NCBI RefSeq assembly: GCF_030445035.2
Contig: NC_080704.1
Coordinates: forward strand, 22,610,499 to 22,674,498
Length of the DNA: 64,000 nt
Reading direction: 5' to 3'
Source: Dasypus novemcinctus
Lineage: Eukaryota; Chordata; Mammalia; Cingulata; Dasypodidae
Made by a program: the position numbers and the translations under genes. Numbering within the stretch: position 1 is the stretch's first letter; every line of letters starts with the position of its first letter. The notes below the pieces were generated by a model. The model was given only the letters and a program-made list of their open reading frames with translations. It made no database searches and had not been told where the DNA came from. This document shows, in pieces, positions 1 to 11,591 of this stretch.

Positions 1-54
1 GGACCTCCTATATGGTAGGCAGATGCTCTATCAGTTGAGCCACGTCTGCTTCCC
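1..54 (-). mobile_element. tRNA-like (DAS-type) SINE, head only, cut by window edge
   Basis: Read on the minus strand this is the tRNA-derived head, with an A-box-like TGGCTCAACTGATAGAGC followed by GGAGGTCC. The body would lie upstream of the window. Confidence 0.85.
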
Positions 55-2166
55 TCATGGTCCCTTAACTTCCTCAACCTAGGTGACATTTACTCCACTC
101 TACTTTATCCACCCACTCCCAGACTCATAGCCTAGAAAATCTATGCATTTATCATCTTATTCTGCTCTATCTCAAAAATCTTAAATTCTCAAATCCCATT
201 TATTTAGATCCACCGTCCTCATCTTTGCAGTACTATCTTTCCCTTAGTCCCAATATACTTGCTCTTCAAAGACCACAGAGATCTCTGAGCCCATGAACCT
301 TTTATCCAACATAAACCCATGGCCTTCAATGTCAGTTACCCTTGTAAGCAGAGCCCCTTGTCAAGCCAATACCTTAGAATACTCCAGTTATCTGCATTTT
401 CCATTCCTACATCTGGGCTTCTGAGCACTACTGGAAGCCACACAACTATATAGAATGATGCCACTACAAATTTATGGACACCCACCACAGTGGAAAGCCT
501 TGGTGCTTCTTAGTAATGTCCCTTTTATATGACCTCTTGTTCCCAAAAATTGCTATTCCAAACCGTTACCACGTTCTTCAAGCTCTACGCTAATCATATC
601 CCTCGTCATCCATGATGGCTTTGCTTCCTGTTTTGTAGAGAAAATTCCTCAGGACAGTATATAAGGGCTTTCATTGATTTTTCAATTTAAGAATGAATAA
701 ATTAACCCTACAGCTGCTGTCGTAAAAAAAAAAAAACTTTAAATGAATAATGTTTTAGCCTCCACTCCATTGCACATGGCGTCCCTTCTGTCTGGCGAAG
801 AGGTGTGAGTCCTTTTTAGCTGCGTATACACGACTTCAGTTCAGGAAGGTTTTCTTCCATCCTATCTTTGAAAATTGTTTCTGCTTCATTAGTTTTGGTC
901 TCCCTAGTAGAAGAGCATTAACTGGGCTAGTTTTCTGCTTTATCATTTTCATCTTTTTTATCCTCTTCTGGTGTTTTTGATAGACCTCAATTTGCTTTCG
1001 ACATTACTGATTTTGTTTCCCACAGCATGATTTCTGCATCTGTGTTGACTAAAATTCTAGTATTGTGATTTTTAGTTTCTTTGCATTCTTTCCTTAGTCA
1101 ATCTTGTATGCGCCTGCCTGCAAGTCATCCTATTGACTTTTCCTCTCATCCCTTCATTTCCTTACGAATTTCTGTTCTGGTTTTATAGGAGGCCTGTCTT
1201 GCAATAGGATGCTAAACTGGTATTGAAATTTTTCTTTTGGATTCCACAATCATTTTCAAAAGAAAGCTCTTCTTTCTCTTCCGTGGTTGTTTTCTGTATA
1301 CTTCATGTTACTTTTTTCTTTTTGCTCATCTTTGAACAAGATGATCATTGTCCAGACTTATTATTGGCTAACAGACAGCACAAGTAGATGGCCTTTACCC
1401 TATTTGTCTTCTGCTTGTGTGGACAGAGAAGTAAAGTGGATTGCACAGGGCCACATAGCACTTAGTGTGTCTATGAATGGCACACACACACACATATACG
1501 TAGAACAAACCTAAGAGAAATGGAGTATTAATTCCCTTTCCATTTCTTTTCTTTTTCTTTGGTGTCCATGCAAAGCCAAATCTGCAGTAAAATGCCAAAT
1601 CCGCAGTGAAATGCCAAACATGCTTAATACAAGGACTCTGTATCAGTAAGAATAAGTTAAGCTATACTAACATATCAATCCACAAATCTCAGTGGCTTCT
1701 AACAAGTGTTCATTTCTCACATTTCAAATCCACGATTGGTCAGCTCTGGTTCTTCGGTCTGGGACCCAGGCTGAAGGAAAAGAGCCAGCCTGAGACATTA
1801 CTGGTGTCACGGCAGCAGAACACAAGCAACGGCAGAACCATACGTTGGATCTGAAAGCTTCCGCTTAAAGCGACTGAATCAGAGATGCTGGGAGGGGGGC
1901 CAGCCTACCGTGTTTTAACAAGTCCTCCTGGTGATTCCGATGCACACCAAGTTTGAGAACCACAGCTGTTTGCTCACATTCTTTGAAAACTGGTAGGTGG
2001 GTTTAGAGACTTGAGCCAGAAAAAAAAAAAGTACAATTAAAAAGAAAAAGAGTGATTTGAGCTTTGACCTAGAGAAGGTGCCCACTGTCACTGTCATTTT
2101 TTGGGAGGGAAACTGGTTCTGGGGAAACTTACCAGTTGTCCTGACATGTATCTCCAGCTGCCCTTC
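55..2166. other. Intergenic stretch without a recognised gene
   Basis: I see no conserved coding sequence. The open frames are short and without family features. A MER5A-like tail is at about 1870-1970, and about 1640-1850 looks like an old interspersed repeat I cannot name. A poly(A) run lies near 724-736. Confidence 0.6.
1870..1970 (+). mobile_element. MER5A-like hAT remnant
   Basis: The stretch TAACAAGTCCTCCTGGTGAT followed by GTTTGAGAACCACAG is the typical right end of MER5A, a non-autonomous Charlie-type hAT element common to eutherians. Confidence 0.6.
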
Positions 2167-2180
2167 TTCTTTATATAATT

Positions 2181-2436
2181 ATATATATTCTCCCCCCTCC
2201 CCATGGCTTGCTTGCTGTCTGCTCTGTGTCCATTCGCTGCGCGCTCTTCTGTTTTTAACTTGTCTCCCTTTCTGTTGTGTCACCTTGCTGAGTCGGCTCT
2301 CTGCGGTGCTTATGGGCCCGGCGGGTCTCCATGGCGGGTGGGCCATCCTGCCTTCACAAGGAGGCCCCGGGATGCGAACCCAGGGCCTCCCATATGGTAG
2401 ACGGGAGCCCAGCTAGTTGAGTCACAGCCGCTTCCC
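2181..2436 (-). mobile_element. tRNA-like (DAS-type) SINE, shortened body
   Basis: It is flanked by a 14-bp target duplication TTCTTTATATAATT (2167-2180 and 2437-2450). It runs tail to head on the plus strand, ending in the A-box region and GCCGCTTCCC. The body is shorter and more diverged than in the other copies. Confidence 0.85.
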
Positions 2437-2450
2437 TTCTTTATATAATT

Positions 2451-3800
2451 TTGATGTGAGAGAGTAAGAAAACTTATGAAATAGGACAAATTGCTTTCTC
2501 ATCCCTGGAGACATGGTTGGCCCAGATTTTTCCTACCATTTTTATATGGATGAGCAGTAGTATGTTGGTTGGGCCTTCAGCATCTACATTAGTGCGGATA
2601 ACCCAGGACTGACAGAATCGGGTGAGCTTTCTCTTTCCTTGACTATTTGACTTTGACTTTGCTTGTGTTGTTTGCTAAAACTTGATGTATAATGAATGCT
2701 TAGCTGGCTTGGTTTCTTCCACCTTCTCTTTTGTCCCATGATATAGGCATTTTTGTGTGGACACTGACCTTTCTTTACTTTTGCCTTTTCAAAGGCTTTG
2801 TCAACAGCAGAGTGCAGACAGAAATGATTTATAATGTTTGGAAGAAAATGTTTTTAGACAGGCTTATGCTGCATATTTCTTTTTGCTCATTCTAGTCACT
2901 GCTTTTATGTCTGTTTTCTAACTGAAAATGGAGGACAAATGCCTAAACAAAATTTGGTAGCTGGTACCAATAGTCTGGTCCCATAAATTACTTCTGATGA
3001 ATGTACATTTCTACTGTAATGTAATATATGTAGGGATTTGGCCCTGGTTCTAAAAATCATATAGTGTTTGGGGTTTAAAAACAATGTATCACAACTCAGC
3101 AATTATTTTGAAAAAAAATGATTGCTGTGAATGACCTCCGAAAAGGAATGAAGAGATTAGGTTTAAAACTTACTTTTACAAATATATATATTTAAGTTTT
3201 GTTATTCCTTCTATTTAAATCTTCATTACCCCAGAATCCTTGATATCTCATCATGACTACCATAAATAAATAGTCTGTTTTTTTTTTATTTTATCCTGGC
3301 ACAACCTGAAAACCAATTCAAAAGTCATTAAGTCCTCAAAAGTTCCACTTGCCTGATAAATTCGCTTTGTTCATGTCCATATTTTATTTATTAGCTAGCC
3401 TCTGTGGTTTCTTCTTAACTCTTCATACCAATTCCCACTCTCCCTTAGACTGGGAGGAAAAGAAGACATACTGGACTCTGTGGTCAAATTAGAAATAATA
3501 CAATCAAAATATTTACTGCCCTTCCCTTTAAGACCACCTGCTATAAAATTGAAAATTACATTATATGACCCCATTATATTTCTATTTATCAGCCCTGATC
3601 TAATTGTGGCATGGCAGAGACAACTATCTACCAAATTACTTGTGCTCTCCCTTCCATAGTGAAAATGTTGAATTTTACCTGAACCTTGTGATTCTGGAAG
3701 ACAGAGTAAGTTAAATCCCTCATCATTTTCCCAGGTGAGGATGGTGGGGGTGATGGGGACTTTGGGGTGATGTTCCCTCTAGCTCCTATTATTCCATGCC
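2451..3800. other. Intergenic stretch without a recognised feature
   Basis: The sequence is AT-rich, with only short chance reading frames. I recognise no gene, RNA or young repeat. Confidence 0.5.
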
Positions 3801-3889
3801 TGCCCCCCATCCCCGGAAGCCGGGGGCTTGTACATGGCCTGGATCTGGCCCAGGCACTGGGCCCTGGCGGCCCTGGCCTGGCTTTCAGG

Positions 3890-4455
3890 GCCCACCCCTA
3901 GGCTGTGGGCTCTGCTGCTGTTTCTTTAAGGTTGTTTTCCTGTGTGTGTGTGGAAAGCCTGGTGATGGCGCTGGTAGACATAGACCCCTATGTGTTCCTC
4001 CAGAAGCACTGGAGGGAAGTCCTTATCCTCAGATTGTCTGACATCTCCTTCCTGGTCATGCTTACAGAGGTGGTTGATATGTGATTCAGCTCTTTGACTA
4101 CTATGCAGCCAAGTGGCATGTACCTCCTGCTTTGACTGTCATTAAGTCCCTCTCTGTGGTTTGTCACAGAAGCCAGGTGCTTCTATGACAACATGTAAGA
4201 TTAGATTAGATACAGGCCTTGTCCTCTTCTCAAATATTATTTTTATCTTCCTCACATCAACTGCATGCACAGCCACCTTCCTCTTCTCCCTGGCCAAGTA
4301 CAAGCTGCTGACCTACAATGAGAATTACACATACGTGTGGTGGAACAACGCTCTGGGCTGGCTCCTGGTTCTTTCTTCATAGTCTGCATTCCCGGCTGGA
4401 GCAACTACAAGCTCAGCACCCTCAAGAGCTCCTTTATAGAGAGACACAGACATCT
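3890..4455 (+). pseudogene. Processed pseudogene of an SLC6 GABA/betaine-type transporter (SLC6A13-like)
   Basis: In shifting frames the plus strand reads CVESLVMALVDIDPYVF, then REVLILRLSDISFLVMLTEV, ARCFYDNM, YRPCPLL, CTATFLFSLAKYKLLTYNEN, YTYVWWNNALGWLLVLSS and IPGWSNYKLSTLKSSFIERH. These blocks occur in the order of the last transmembrane helices of Na+/Cl--coupled neurotransmitter transporters, most like GAT2 (SLC6A13). The parent gene is split by introns but here the blocks are contiguous, so this is a retrocopy. Stops and frameshifts interrupt it (for example after LTEVVDM), and it is truncated at both ends. The segment from about 3796 to 3890 may be an even more decayed upstream part. 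It is not functional. Confidence 0.75.
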
Positions 4456-4860
4456 ATGCCCAGCTGGACATGGACGTTAGACACACCTAGATGGCTGTTT
4501 GGTCTCTCCTCAGTCCTCACCCACAATTTAATCCACAGCCTTTATAAGATGATACATCATGGCGAAAGGCATCTTAAAGGTCTCTTCCACAGACTCATCA
4601 AGATTCCAGGAGAAGGAACAGAGGAAAGGAAACCCCCTCCTGGAGGTGAAACAATTGCTCAGAAGGTGCAAGCTTAAAAATTGTACTGCATATCTAGGGC
4701 AAGAATCAGATGAAGAAGAGCTGAAAAGTCTGATCAAACACATACTATTCTAAGGTATAGAATAAGGCAGACTAAGCATCAGAAAAGAACGTTAACACAA
4801 AGCCAATCAACAATAAATCCCTAGAAAAGAGAGAAAAGCCTACCTTCAGAGTAAACTCAT

Positions 4861-5293
4861 TTTTTTTAAAGATTGTTTTTTTTTAAATTTTTTAAAAAGA
4901 TTTATTTATTTATTTATCCCCCCTGCCCACCCTGGTGGTCTGCTCTCTGTGTCTATTTGCTGCATCTTCTTTGTCTGCTTCTGTTGTGAGTGGCACGGGA
5001 ATCCGTGTTTCTCTTTGTTGCGTCATCCCACTGTGTCAGCTCTCCATGTGAGTGGCGCCATTCTTAGGCAGGCTGCACTTTCTTTTGAAGTGGGCAGCTC
5101 TCCTTGTGGGGCGCACTCCTTGCGCGTGGGGCTCCCCTACATGGGGGACACCCCTGCATGGCATGGCACTCCTTGTGCGCATCAGTGCTGCGCATGGGCC
5201 AGCTCCATACGGGTCAAGGAGGCCCGGGGTTTGAACCGCGGACTTCCTATATGGTAGACGGATGCCCTAACCACTGGGCCAAGTCCGCTTCCC
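4861..5293 (-). mobile_element. tRNA-like (DAS-type) SINE in L1
   Basis: A 14-bp duplication CAGAGTAAACTCAT (4847-4860 and 5294-5307) flanks it exactly. On the minus strand it has a tRNA-like head with a B-box-like GGTTCAAACCCC equivalent, then the body and a tail with three AATAAA-type units before a T/A-rich end. Confidence 0.95.
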
Positions 5294-5403
5294 CAGAGTA
5301 AACTCATGATGATAATCAACTACCCAGATATCAGCAAAAAACTACAAGCCATACTAAAAAACAGGAAGATAAGCCTGGGTCAGGGGAATAAATTAAAACT
5401 TCA

Positions 5404-5540
5404 GGGAAGTGGACTTGGCCCAATGGATAGGGCATAAGGATAGAAGTGGTCACAGAAGAACACACAGTGAATGGACACAGAGAACAGACAATGGGGGGGA
5501 GGAGGGGAGAGAAATAAATAAAACATTCAAAAAAAAAAAG
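5404..5540 (+). mobile_element. Internally deleted tRNA-like SINE (head fused to tail)
   Basis: The first 30 nt match the SINE head (GGGAAGTGGACTTGGCCCAA...), and the sequence then jumps to the tail part (CACAGAAGAACACACAGTGA...), the G-rich tract and AAATAAATAAA. About 300 nt of the body are absent. Confidence 0.8.
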
Positions 5541-5749
5541 AAAGCATTAAAAAATTTCAAAGGAGATAAAGAATTTGGAACAACTTATATCAATGAAGTT
5601 CAAACACATCTCCTAAATCAAGTCAAGGAGATGAAGGAAAATATGGCCTAAGAGATAAATGGTATTAGGAAGAAAATGCATAAGCCTACAGAAGAACTTG
5701 AAAGTATAACTAGAAAAATAACAGAAATTATGGGGATAAAGGTATAATA

Positions 5750-6458
5750 TAAGAGATAAAAAATACACTAGAGGCATACAACTACAGATGTGAACAGGAA
5801 GAAGAAATAGAGAACTAGAAGACAGGATAATTGAAATCTTACAAATAGAAGAACAGATAGAGAACAGAATAGAAAAAAACTTGAGCAGGGTCTCAGGGAT
5901 TTGAGTGATGGCACGAAGTATACAAACATACATGTCATGGGTGGCCTAGGATGAAAAGAGAAGGGAAAAGGGGCAGAAAGAATATGTGAAGAAATAATGG
6001 CCAAAAATTTCCCAACTCTTACGTCTTTTAAAGGACTAAATGTACATGTCCAAGAAGCACAATGAACTGCAAACAAAATAAATCCTAACAGACCTACTGC
6101 AAGACAAATACTGATCAGGATGTCAAATGCCAAAGATAAAGAGAGAATTCTGAAAGCAGCAAGAGAAAAACAATTTTTCACATACAAGGGATCCATAATG
6201 AGACTAAGTGCTGATTTCTCATCAGAAGCCATGGAGGCAAGAAGGCAATGGTATAACTTATTTAAGGTAGTGAAAGAGAAAAATTGCCAGCCCAAAATTC
6301 TTTATCCAGCACAAGTGTCCTTCAAAGATGATGGAAAATTTAAAATATTCACATATAAACCAAAACTGAGAGAGCTGTCAATAAGACCTGCCCTTCAAGA
6401 ATTACTAAAGGAAAGGAAAAGACAGGAGAGAGTGACTTGGATTAGTGAGAAGAAATGA
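5750..6458 (+). pseudogene. L1 ORF1 C-terminal half
   Basis: The last 112 codons (6120-6458) are open and read SNAKDKERILKAAREKQFF ... LSADFSSEAMEARRQWYNLF ... LQELLKERKRQERVTW, the RNA-binding and C-terminal domain of L1 ORF1p. Upstream, the coiled-coil part is broken by stops and a SINE, so no complete ORF1 remains. Confidence 0.85.
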
Positions 6459-6712
6459 AGATTATCAGTAAGGGTAATTAAAAGGTTAAAAAGAGAGACA
6501 AAAAAAAAAGATATGACATATAAAAACCAAAGGATAAAATGGTTGAAGTACTGCCATGACAGTGATAACACTGAATGTTAATGGATTAAACTTCCCAATT
6601 AAAAGATACAGATTGGTAGAATGGATTAAAAAGCATGATCCAACTATATGCTGTTTACAAGAGACTCACCTTAGACCCAAAGACATAAATAAGTTTAAAG
6701 TGAAAGGTTGGA

Positions 6713-7082
6713 GGGAAACGGACTTTGGCCCAGTGGTTAGGGCGTCCGTCTACCACATGGGAGGTCCGGGGTTCAAGCCCCGGGTCTCCTTGACCCGTGT
6801 GGAGCTGGCCCATGCGCAGTGCTGATGCGTGCAAGGAGTGCCGCGCCACACAGGGGTGTCCCCCGCATAGGGGAGCCCCACGCGCAAGGAGTGCACCCAT
6901 AAGGAGAGCCGCCCAGCGTGAAGGAGGGAGCAGCCTGCCAAGGAATGGCGCCGCCCACACTTCCTGTGCCGCTGACGACAACAGAAGCGGACAAAGAAAC
7001 AAGAAACAAGACGCAGCAAAAAGACACAGAAAGCAGACAACCGGGGGAGGGGGGGGGAATTAAATAAAATAAATAAATAAAT
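6713..7082 (+). mobile_element. tRNA-like (DAS-type) SINE in L1 ORF2
   Basis: A 16-bp duplication AAAGTGAAAGGTTGGA (6697-6712 and 7083-7098) flanks it. It lacks the TCTTT terminator and ends in (AAAT)n. Confidence 0.95.
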
Positions 7083-7848
7083 AAAGTGAAAGGTTGGAAA
7101 AAGATATTCCATGCAAATAGTAACCAAAAAAAAAAGAGCTGGGGTAGCTACACTAATACTAGAAAAAATAGATTTAAATACAAAACTGTTATAAGAGACA
7201 AAGGATACTATATACTAATCAAAGGGGCAATCCATGAAGAACGAAAAACAATCATAAATATTTATGCACCTAACCATGGTGTCCCAAAATATAGGAGTTA
7301 AACACTGGCAAAACTGAAGGGAGAAATTGAGGTCTCTACAGTAATAGTTGGAGATTTTAATACACCACTTTCCTCAATAAAACATCTAGACAGAGGATCA
7401 ATAAGGAAACAGAGAATTTAAATAATATGATAAGTGAACTAGACCTAAGAGACATATAGAGAACATTGCATACCAAAACAGCAGGATAAACATTCTTCTT
7501 AAGTGCACATGGATCACTCTCCAGGATAGACATGATGGTTCACGAACAAATTGTGATAAATTTTAAAAGACTGAAATTATACAAAGCACTTTCTCTGACC
7601 ATAATGGAATAAAACTGGAAATCAATAACAGGCAGAGAACTGGAAGATCTACAAATATATGGAGGCTAAATAACACACTTTTAAGCAATCAGTGGGCGAA
7701 AGAAGAAATTGCAAGGGAAATCAGTAAATATCTTGAGACAAATGAAGATAAGAACACACAACATATCAAACCTTATGGGATGTAGTGAAGGCATTGTTGA
7801 TTGGAAAATGTATATCCCTAAATGCTTACATTAAAAAAGAAGAAAGGG

Positions 7849-8252
7849 GAAAGTGGATTTGGCTCAACTGATAGAGCATCTGCCTACCACATAGGAGGTC
7901 CAGGGTTCAAACCCGGGGCCTCCTGACCTGTGTGGTGAGCTGGCTCATGTGCAGGGCTGATGTGCGCAAGGAGTGCCGTGCCATGCAGGGGTGTCCCCCA
8001 TGTAGAGGAGCCCCACACACAAGGAGTACACCCCTCGAGGAGAGCTTCCCCACACAAAAAAGCACAGCCTGCCCTAGAGTGGTGCTGCACACACAGAGAA
8101 CTGACACAGCAAGATGACACAACAAAAAGAGACACAGACTCCCAGTGCCACTGACAAGAATGCAAGTGGACACAGAACACACAGTGAATGGACACAGAGA
8201 GCAGACAACTGTGGGGGAGGGGAGAGAAATAAATAAAAAATAAATCTTTTTA
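7849..8252 (+). mobile_element. tRNA-like (DAS-type) SINE in L1 ORF2
   Basis: A duplication AAAAAAGAAGAAAGGG (7833-7848 and 8253-8268) flanks it. The tail reads AATAAA, AATAAATCTTTTT, then A-rich. Confidence 0.93.
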
Positions 8253-8268
8253 AAAAAAGAAGAAAGGG

Positions 8269-8850
8269 AAGTGGATGTGGATTAAATGATAGGACTTCTG
8301 CCTACCATATGGGAGGACCCAGGTTCGATCCCTGGTAAAAAAGAAAAAGAGAAAGCATGCCTGTGCGGCAAGCCAGTACCTGTGCAGCAAGCCAGTACCC
8401 GTGCGGTAAGCTGAGTGCCTGCACGGCAAGCCAAGTGCCTGCACGATGAGCTGAGTCCCTGCGTGAGTGCCTGTGTGGCGAGCCAAGTGCCTGCACGAGT
8501 GCCCATGTGGCGAGCCAGTGCCCGTGTGGCGAGTTGAGTGCCTGCATGGTGAGCTGAGTGCCCATGCAATGAGCCAGTGCCCATGTAAGTGAGTCACACA
8601 GCAAGATGATAATGCAACAAAAAGAGAGACAAAAGGTGAAGTGCAGCAGAAACTAGGAACTAAGGTGGCACAAGTGACAGGGAAACTCTCCATATCAGAG
8701 ATCCCCAGGATTGAATCTCGGTGAATCCTAGAGGAGAAAAACAAGAAGAGAAGACAGGAAAAAAAAGAGAGAAATAGATACAGAAGATCACACAGTGAAT
8801 GGACACAGGGAGCAGAAAACAGCAGGATGGGGGGAGGGGGAGGGAAAAAA
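8269..8850 (+). mobile_element. tRNA-like SINE variant with an internal minisatellite
   Basis: It starts with a tRNA-like head (A-box near 8277, B-box-like GGTTCGATCC near 8323). About 250 nt (8355-8600) of degenerate tandem units of the type GTGCC(T/C)GC(A/G)CGGCGAGC(T/C)GA then follow. It ends with the tail seen in the other SINEs (ACACAGTGAATGGACACAGG, G-rich tract, A-rich end). It lies directly after the previous SINE and I could not find a clear duplication for it. Confidence 0.8.
8355..8600 (+). repeat. Minisatellite inside the SINE variant
   Basis: Units of about 17-24 nt built from GAGTGCC, TGCACGG and CGAGC(C/T) motifs recur roughly a dozen times with substitutions and small length changes. 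They lie between the tRNA-like head and the common SINE tail. Confidence 0.75.
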
Positions 8851-10330
8851 AGAATATATTATGAACAACTGTATGCCAATAAATTTGACAACCTAGATGA
8901 AATGGACAAATTCCTAGAAACATATGAACAACCTACACTGGCTCTAGAAGAAACAGAAGAAATCATTAGACCAATTACAAGTAAAGAGATTGAATTGGTC
9001 ATCAAAAACTTCCCAGCAAAGAAAAGCCCAGAATCAGATAGCTTGACAGGTGAGTTTACCAATCATTCTAAGAAGAATGAATACCAATCCTACTCAAACT
9101 CTTCCAAAAAATCAAAGTGGAGGGAACACTACCTAACTCATTTTATGAGGCCAACATCACCTTAATACCAAAGCCAGTTAAAGATACAAGAAAAGAAAAT
9201 CGCAGACCAATTTCTCTTATGAATATTGATGCAAAAATCCTCAATAAAATACTTGTAAATTTGAATCCTATATCACATTAAAAGAATTATTCATCATGAT
9301 CAAGTGGGTTTTATCCCAGGTGTGCAAGGATGGTTCAACAAAAGAAAATCAATTAATGTAATATACTGCATTAACAAAACTAAGGGGGAAAACCACATGA
9401 TCATCTCAGTAGATGTGGAAAAGCCATTTGACAATATCCAGTATCCTTCCTTGATAAAAACACGTTGAAACACTTGATAAAGGGCATATATGAAAAACCT
9501 ACAGCTAACATCATGCTCAATGATGAAAGACTAAAAGCTTTCCCTCTAAGATAGGAAAAAGACAAGGATGCCCACTGTCACCCCTATTATTTGACATTAT
9601 GCTAGAAGTTCTAACCAGAGCAGTCAGATGAGAAAAAGAAATAAAAGGCATCCAAATTGGAAAGGACGTAGTAAAACTTTCACTATTTGCAGATGACATG
9701 ATTCTATTTAGAGAAAGTCCTGAAAAATCTACAACAAAGCTACGAGAGCTAATAAACCAATTCTGCAAAGTTGCAGGATACAAGATCAACACACATAAAT
9801 CAGTAGTGTTTCTATACATCAGTAATGAGCAAGCTGAGGAGGAAATCAATACAAAAATTCAATTTACAATAGCAACTAAAAGAATCAAACATATAGGAAT
9901 AAATTTAATCAAGCAGGTAAAGGCCTTGCTTGAAGAATACAATAAAACATTGCTAAAAGAAATCAGAGAAGACTTGAATAGATGGAGGGACATTCCTTGT
10001 TCATGGATTGGAAGACTTAAGTATTGTTAAGATGTCAATTCTACCCAAATTTATTTATAGCTTCAACACAATCCCAATCAAAATTCTAATAGCCCAGTTT
10101 GCAGAAATGGAAAAGGCAATCATCAAATTAACCTGGAAGGGTAAGGGGCCCTGAATAGCCAAAATCATCTTGAAAAAGAAAAACAAAGTTGGAGGACTGA
10201 TACTTTCTGACTTTAAAGCACACTACAAAGCTACAGTGGTCAATTCAGCATGGTACTGGCATAAGGATAGATATATTAATCAATGTAATCAAATTGAGAG
10301 TCATTAATTAGACACATCTATGGTCAATTG

Positions 10331-10556
10331 ATTTTTTTTTTTGAGGTCCCGGAGCTGGGGATTGAACCCAGGACCATATATGTGGGAAGCTGGCACACAA
10401 ACTCTGAGCCACATTGGCTCCCCTGAGTGGTTACTTCATTTGTTTGCTTGTTGTTTTTTTGGTTTTGTTTTGTTTTTTTAGGAGGCAATAGGAACTGAAG
10501 CCAGGATCTCTCATGTAGGAAATAAGTGCTTAACTGCTTGAGCCATATCTGCTCCT
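10331..10556 (-). mobile_element. Dimeric tRNA-like SINE in L1
   Basis: On the minus strand two tRNA-like units follow each other: one ending near 10480 (GGAGCAGATATGGCTCAAGC-type head) and a second with GGGTTCAATCCC near 10360. They are separated by an A/C-rich linker (10441-10485). The L1 motif TCAATTGATTTTT / TTTTTGACAAGG is repeated at its borders, consistent with a target duplication. Confidence 0.75.
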
Positions 10557-11173
10557 TCATTTTTGACAAGGCTGACAAGTCCACTAAGCTGGGAAAGAAT
10601 TGTCTCTTCTATGAATGGTGCTGGGAGAACTGGATATCCATATGCAAGAGAATGAAAGAGGACCCTTATCTCACACCATACACAAAAATTAACTGAAAAT
10701 GGACAAGAGACCTAAACATAAGAAGCAGGACTATAAAACTCCTTAAAGAAAATGTAGAGAAGCATTTTCAAGATCTTGTGATAGGCAATGGTTTCTTAGA
10801 CTTTATACCCAAAGCACAAGCAATGAAAGAAAACATAGATAAATGGGACCTTCTCAAAATTAAAAACTCTTGTGCATCAAAGGACTTTGTCAAGAAAGTG
10901 AACATTCAACCTATCAATGGGAGAAAATATTTGGAAACCACATATCTGATAAGGGTTTAATACCCAGAATATGTAAAGAAATCCTACAGCTCAACAAAAG
11001 ACCAACAACCCAATTTAAAAATGGGCAAAAAACTTGAACAGCTATTTCTCCAAAGAGGATGTACAAATGGCCAAAAAGCACATGAAAAAATGCCCCACAT
11101 CATTAGCCATTAGGGAAATGTAAATCAAAACCAGAATGATACCATTTCACACCCACTAGAATGGCTATTTTTT

Positions 11174-11574
11174 AAAAGAGATTTGTTTTATTTATTTCTC
11201 TCCCCCCATTATCTGCTCTCTGTGTCCATTTGCTGTGTGTTCTTCTGGGTCCACTTGCATTCTTGTCAGGTGACACTGGGAATCTGTGTCTCTTTTTGTT
11301 GTGTCATCTTGCTGCATTGGCTCTCTGTGTGTGCAGTGCCACTCCTGGCCAGGCTGCACTTTTATTGTGCGGGGCAGCTCTCTTTGTGGGGCACACTCCT
11401 TGCCTGTGGGGCACCTCTATGTGGGGTACACAGCTGTGTGGCACAGCACTCCTTGTGCACGGCAGCCCTGCACATGGGCCAGCTCACCGCATGGGTCAGG
11501 AGGCCCTGGGTATAGAACCCTGGACCTTCCATATGGTAGGCAGATGCTCTATCAGTTGAGCCACATCCACTTCC
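11174..11574 (-). mobile_element. tRNA-like (DAS-type) SINE in L1
   Basis: The duplicated L1 target is ATGGCTAT... at about 11161-11173 and ATGGCTACTAT... at 11576-11586, the first copy having lost ACT. On the minus strand the full head, body and tail (AAATAAATAAAA) are present. Confidence 0.88.
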
Positions 11575-11591
11575 CATGGCTACTATTTTTT

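Larger units (their letters stand above)
6556..11160 (+). pseudogene. L1 ORF2 (endonuclease and reverse transcriptase), fragmented
   Basis: It starts MTVITLNVNGLNFPIKRYRL, the endonuclease N-terminus. The endonuclease part runs to about 7845, the reverse transcriptase part resumes at about 8852 (LYANKFDNLDEMDKFLETYE), and the C-terminal part reaches about 11160. Multiple stops, frameshifts and SINE insertions show it is inactive. Confidence 0.85.

Noticed and set aside
4161-4382. Functional small membrane protein
   Set aside because: The 73-codon frame is a fragment of the SLC6-like retrocopy, with stops on both sides and no start context.
5768-6295. Open frame of 175 codons on the minus strand
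   Set aside because: It is the reverse complement of the A-rich L1 ORF1, where stop codons are scarce on the antisense strand.
8355-8600. CRISPR-like array
   Set aside because: The repeats have no unique spacers, are directly adjacent and sit in a mammalian SINE.
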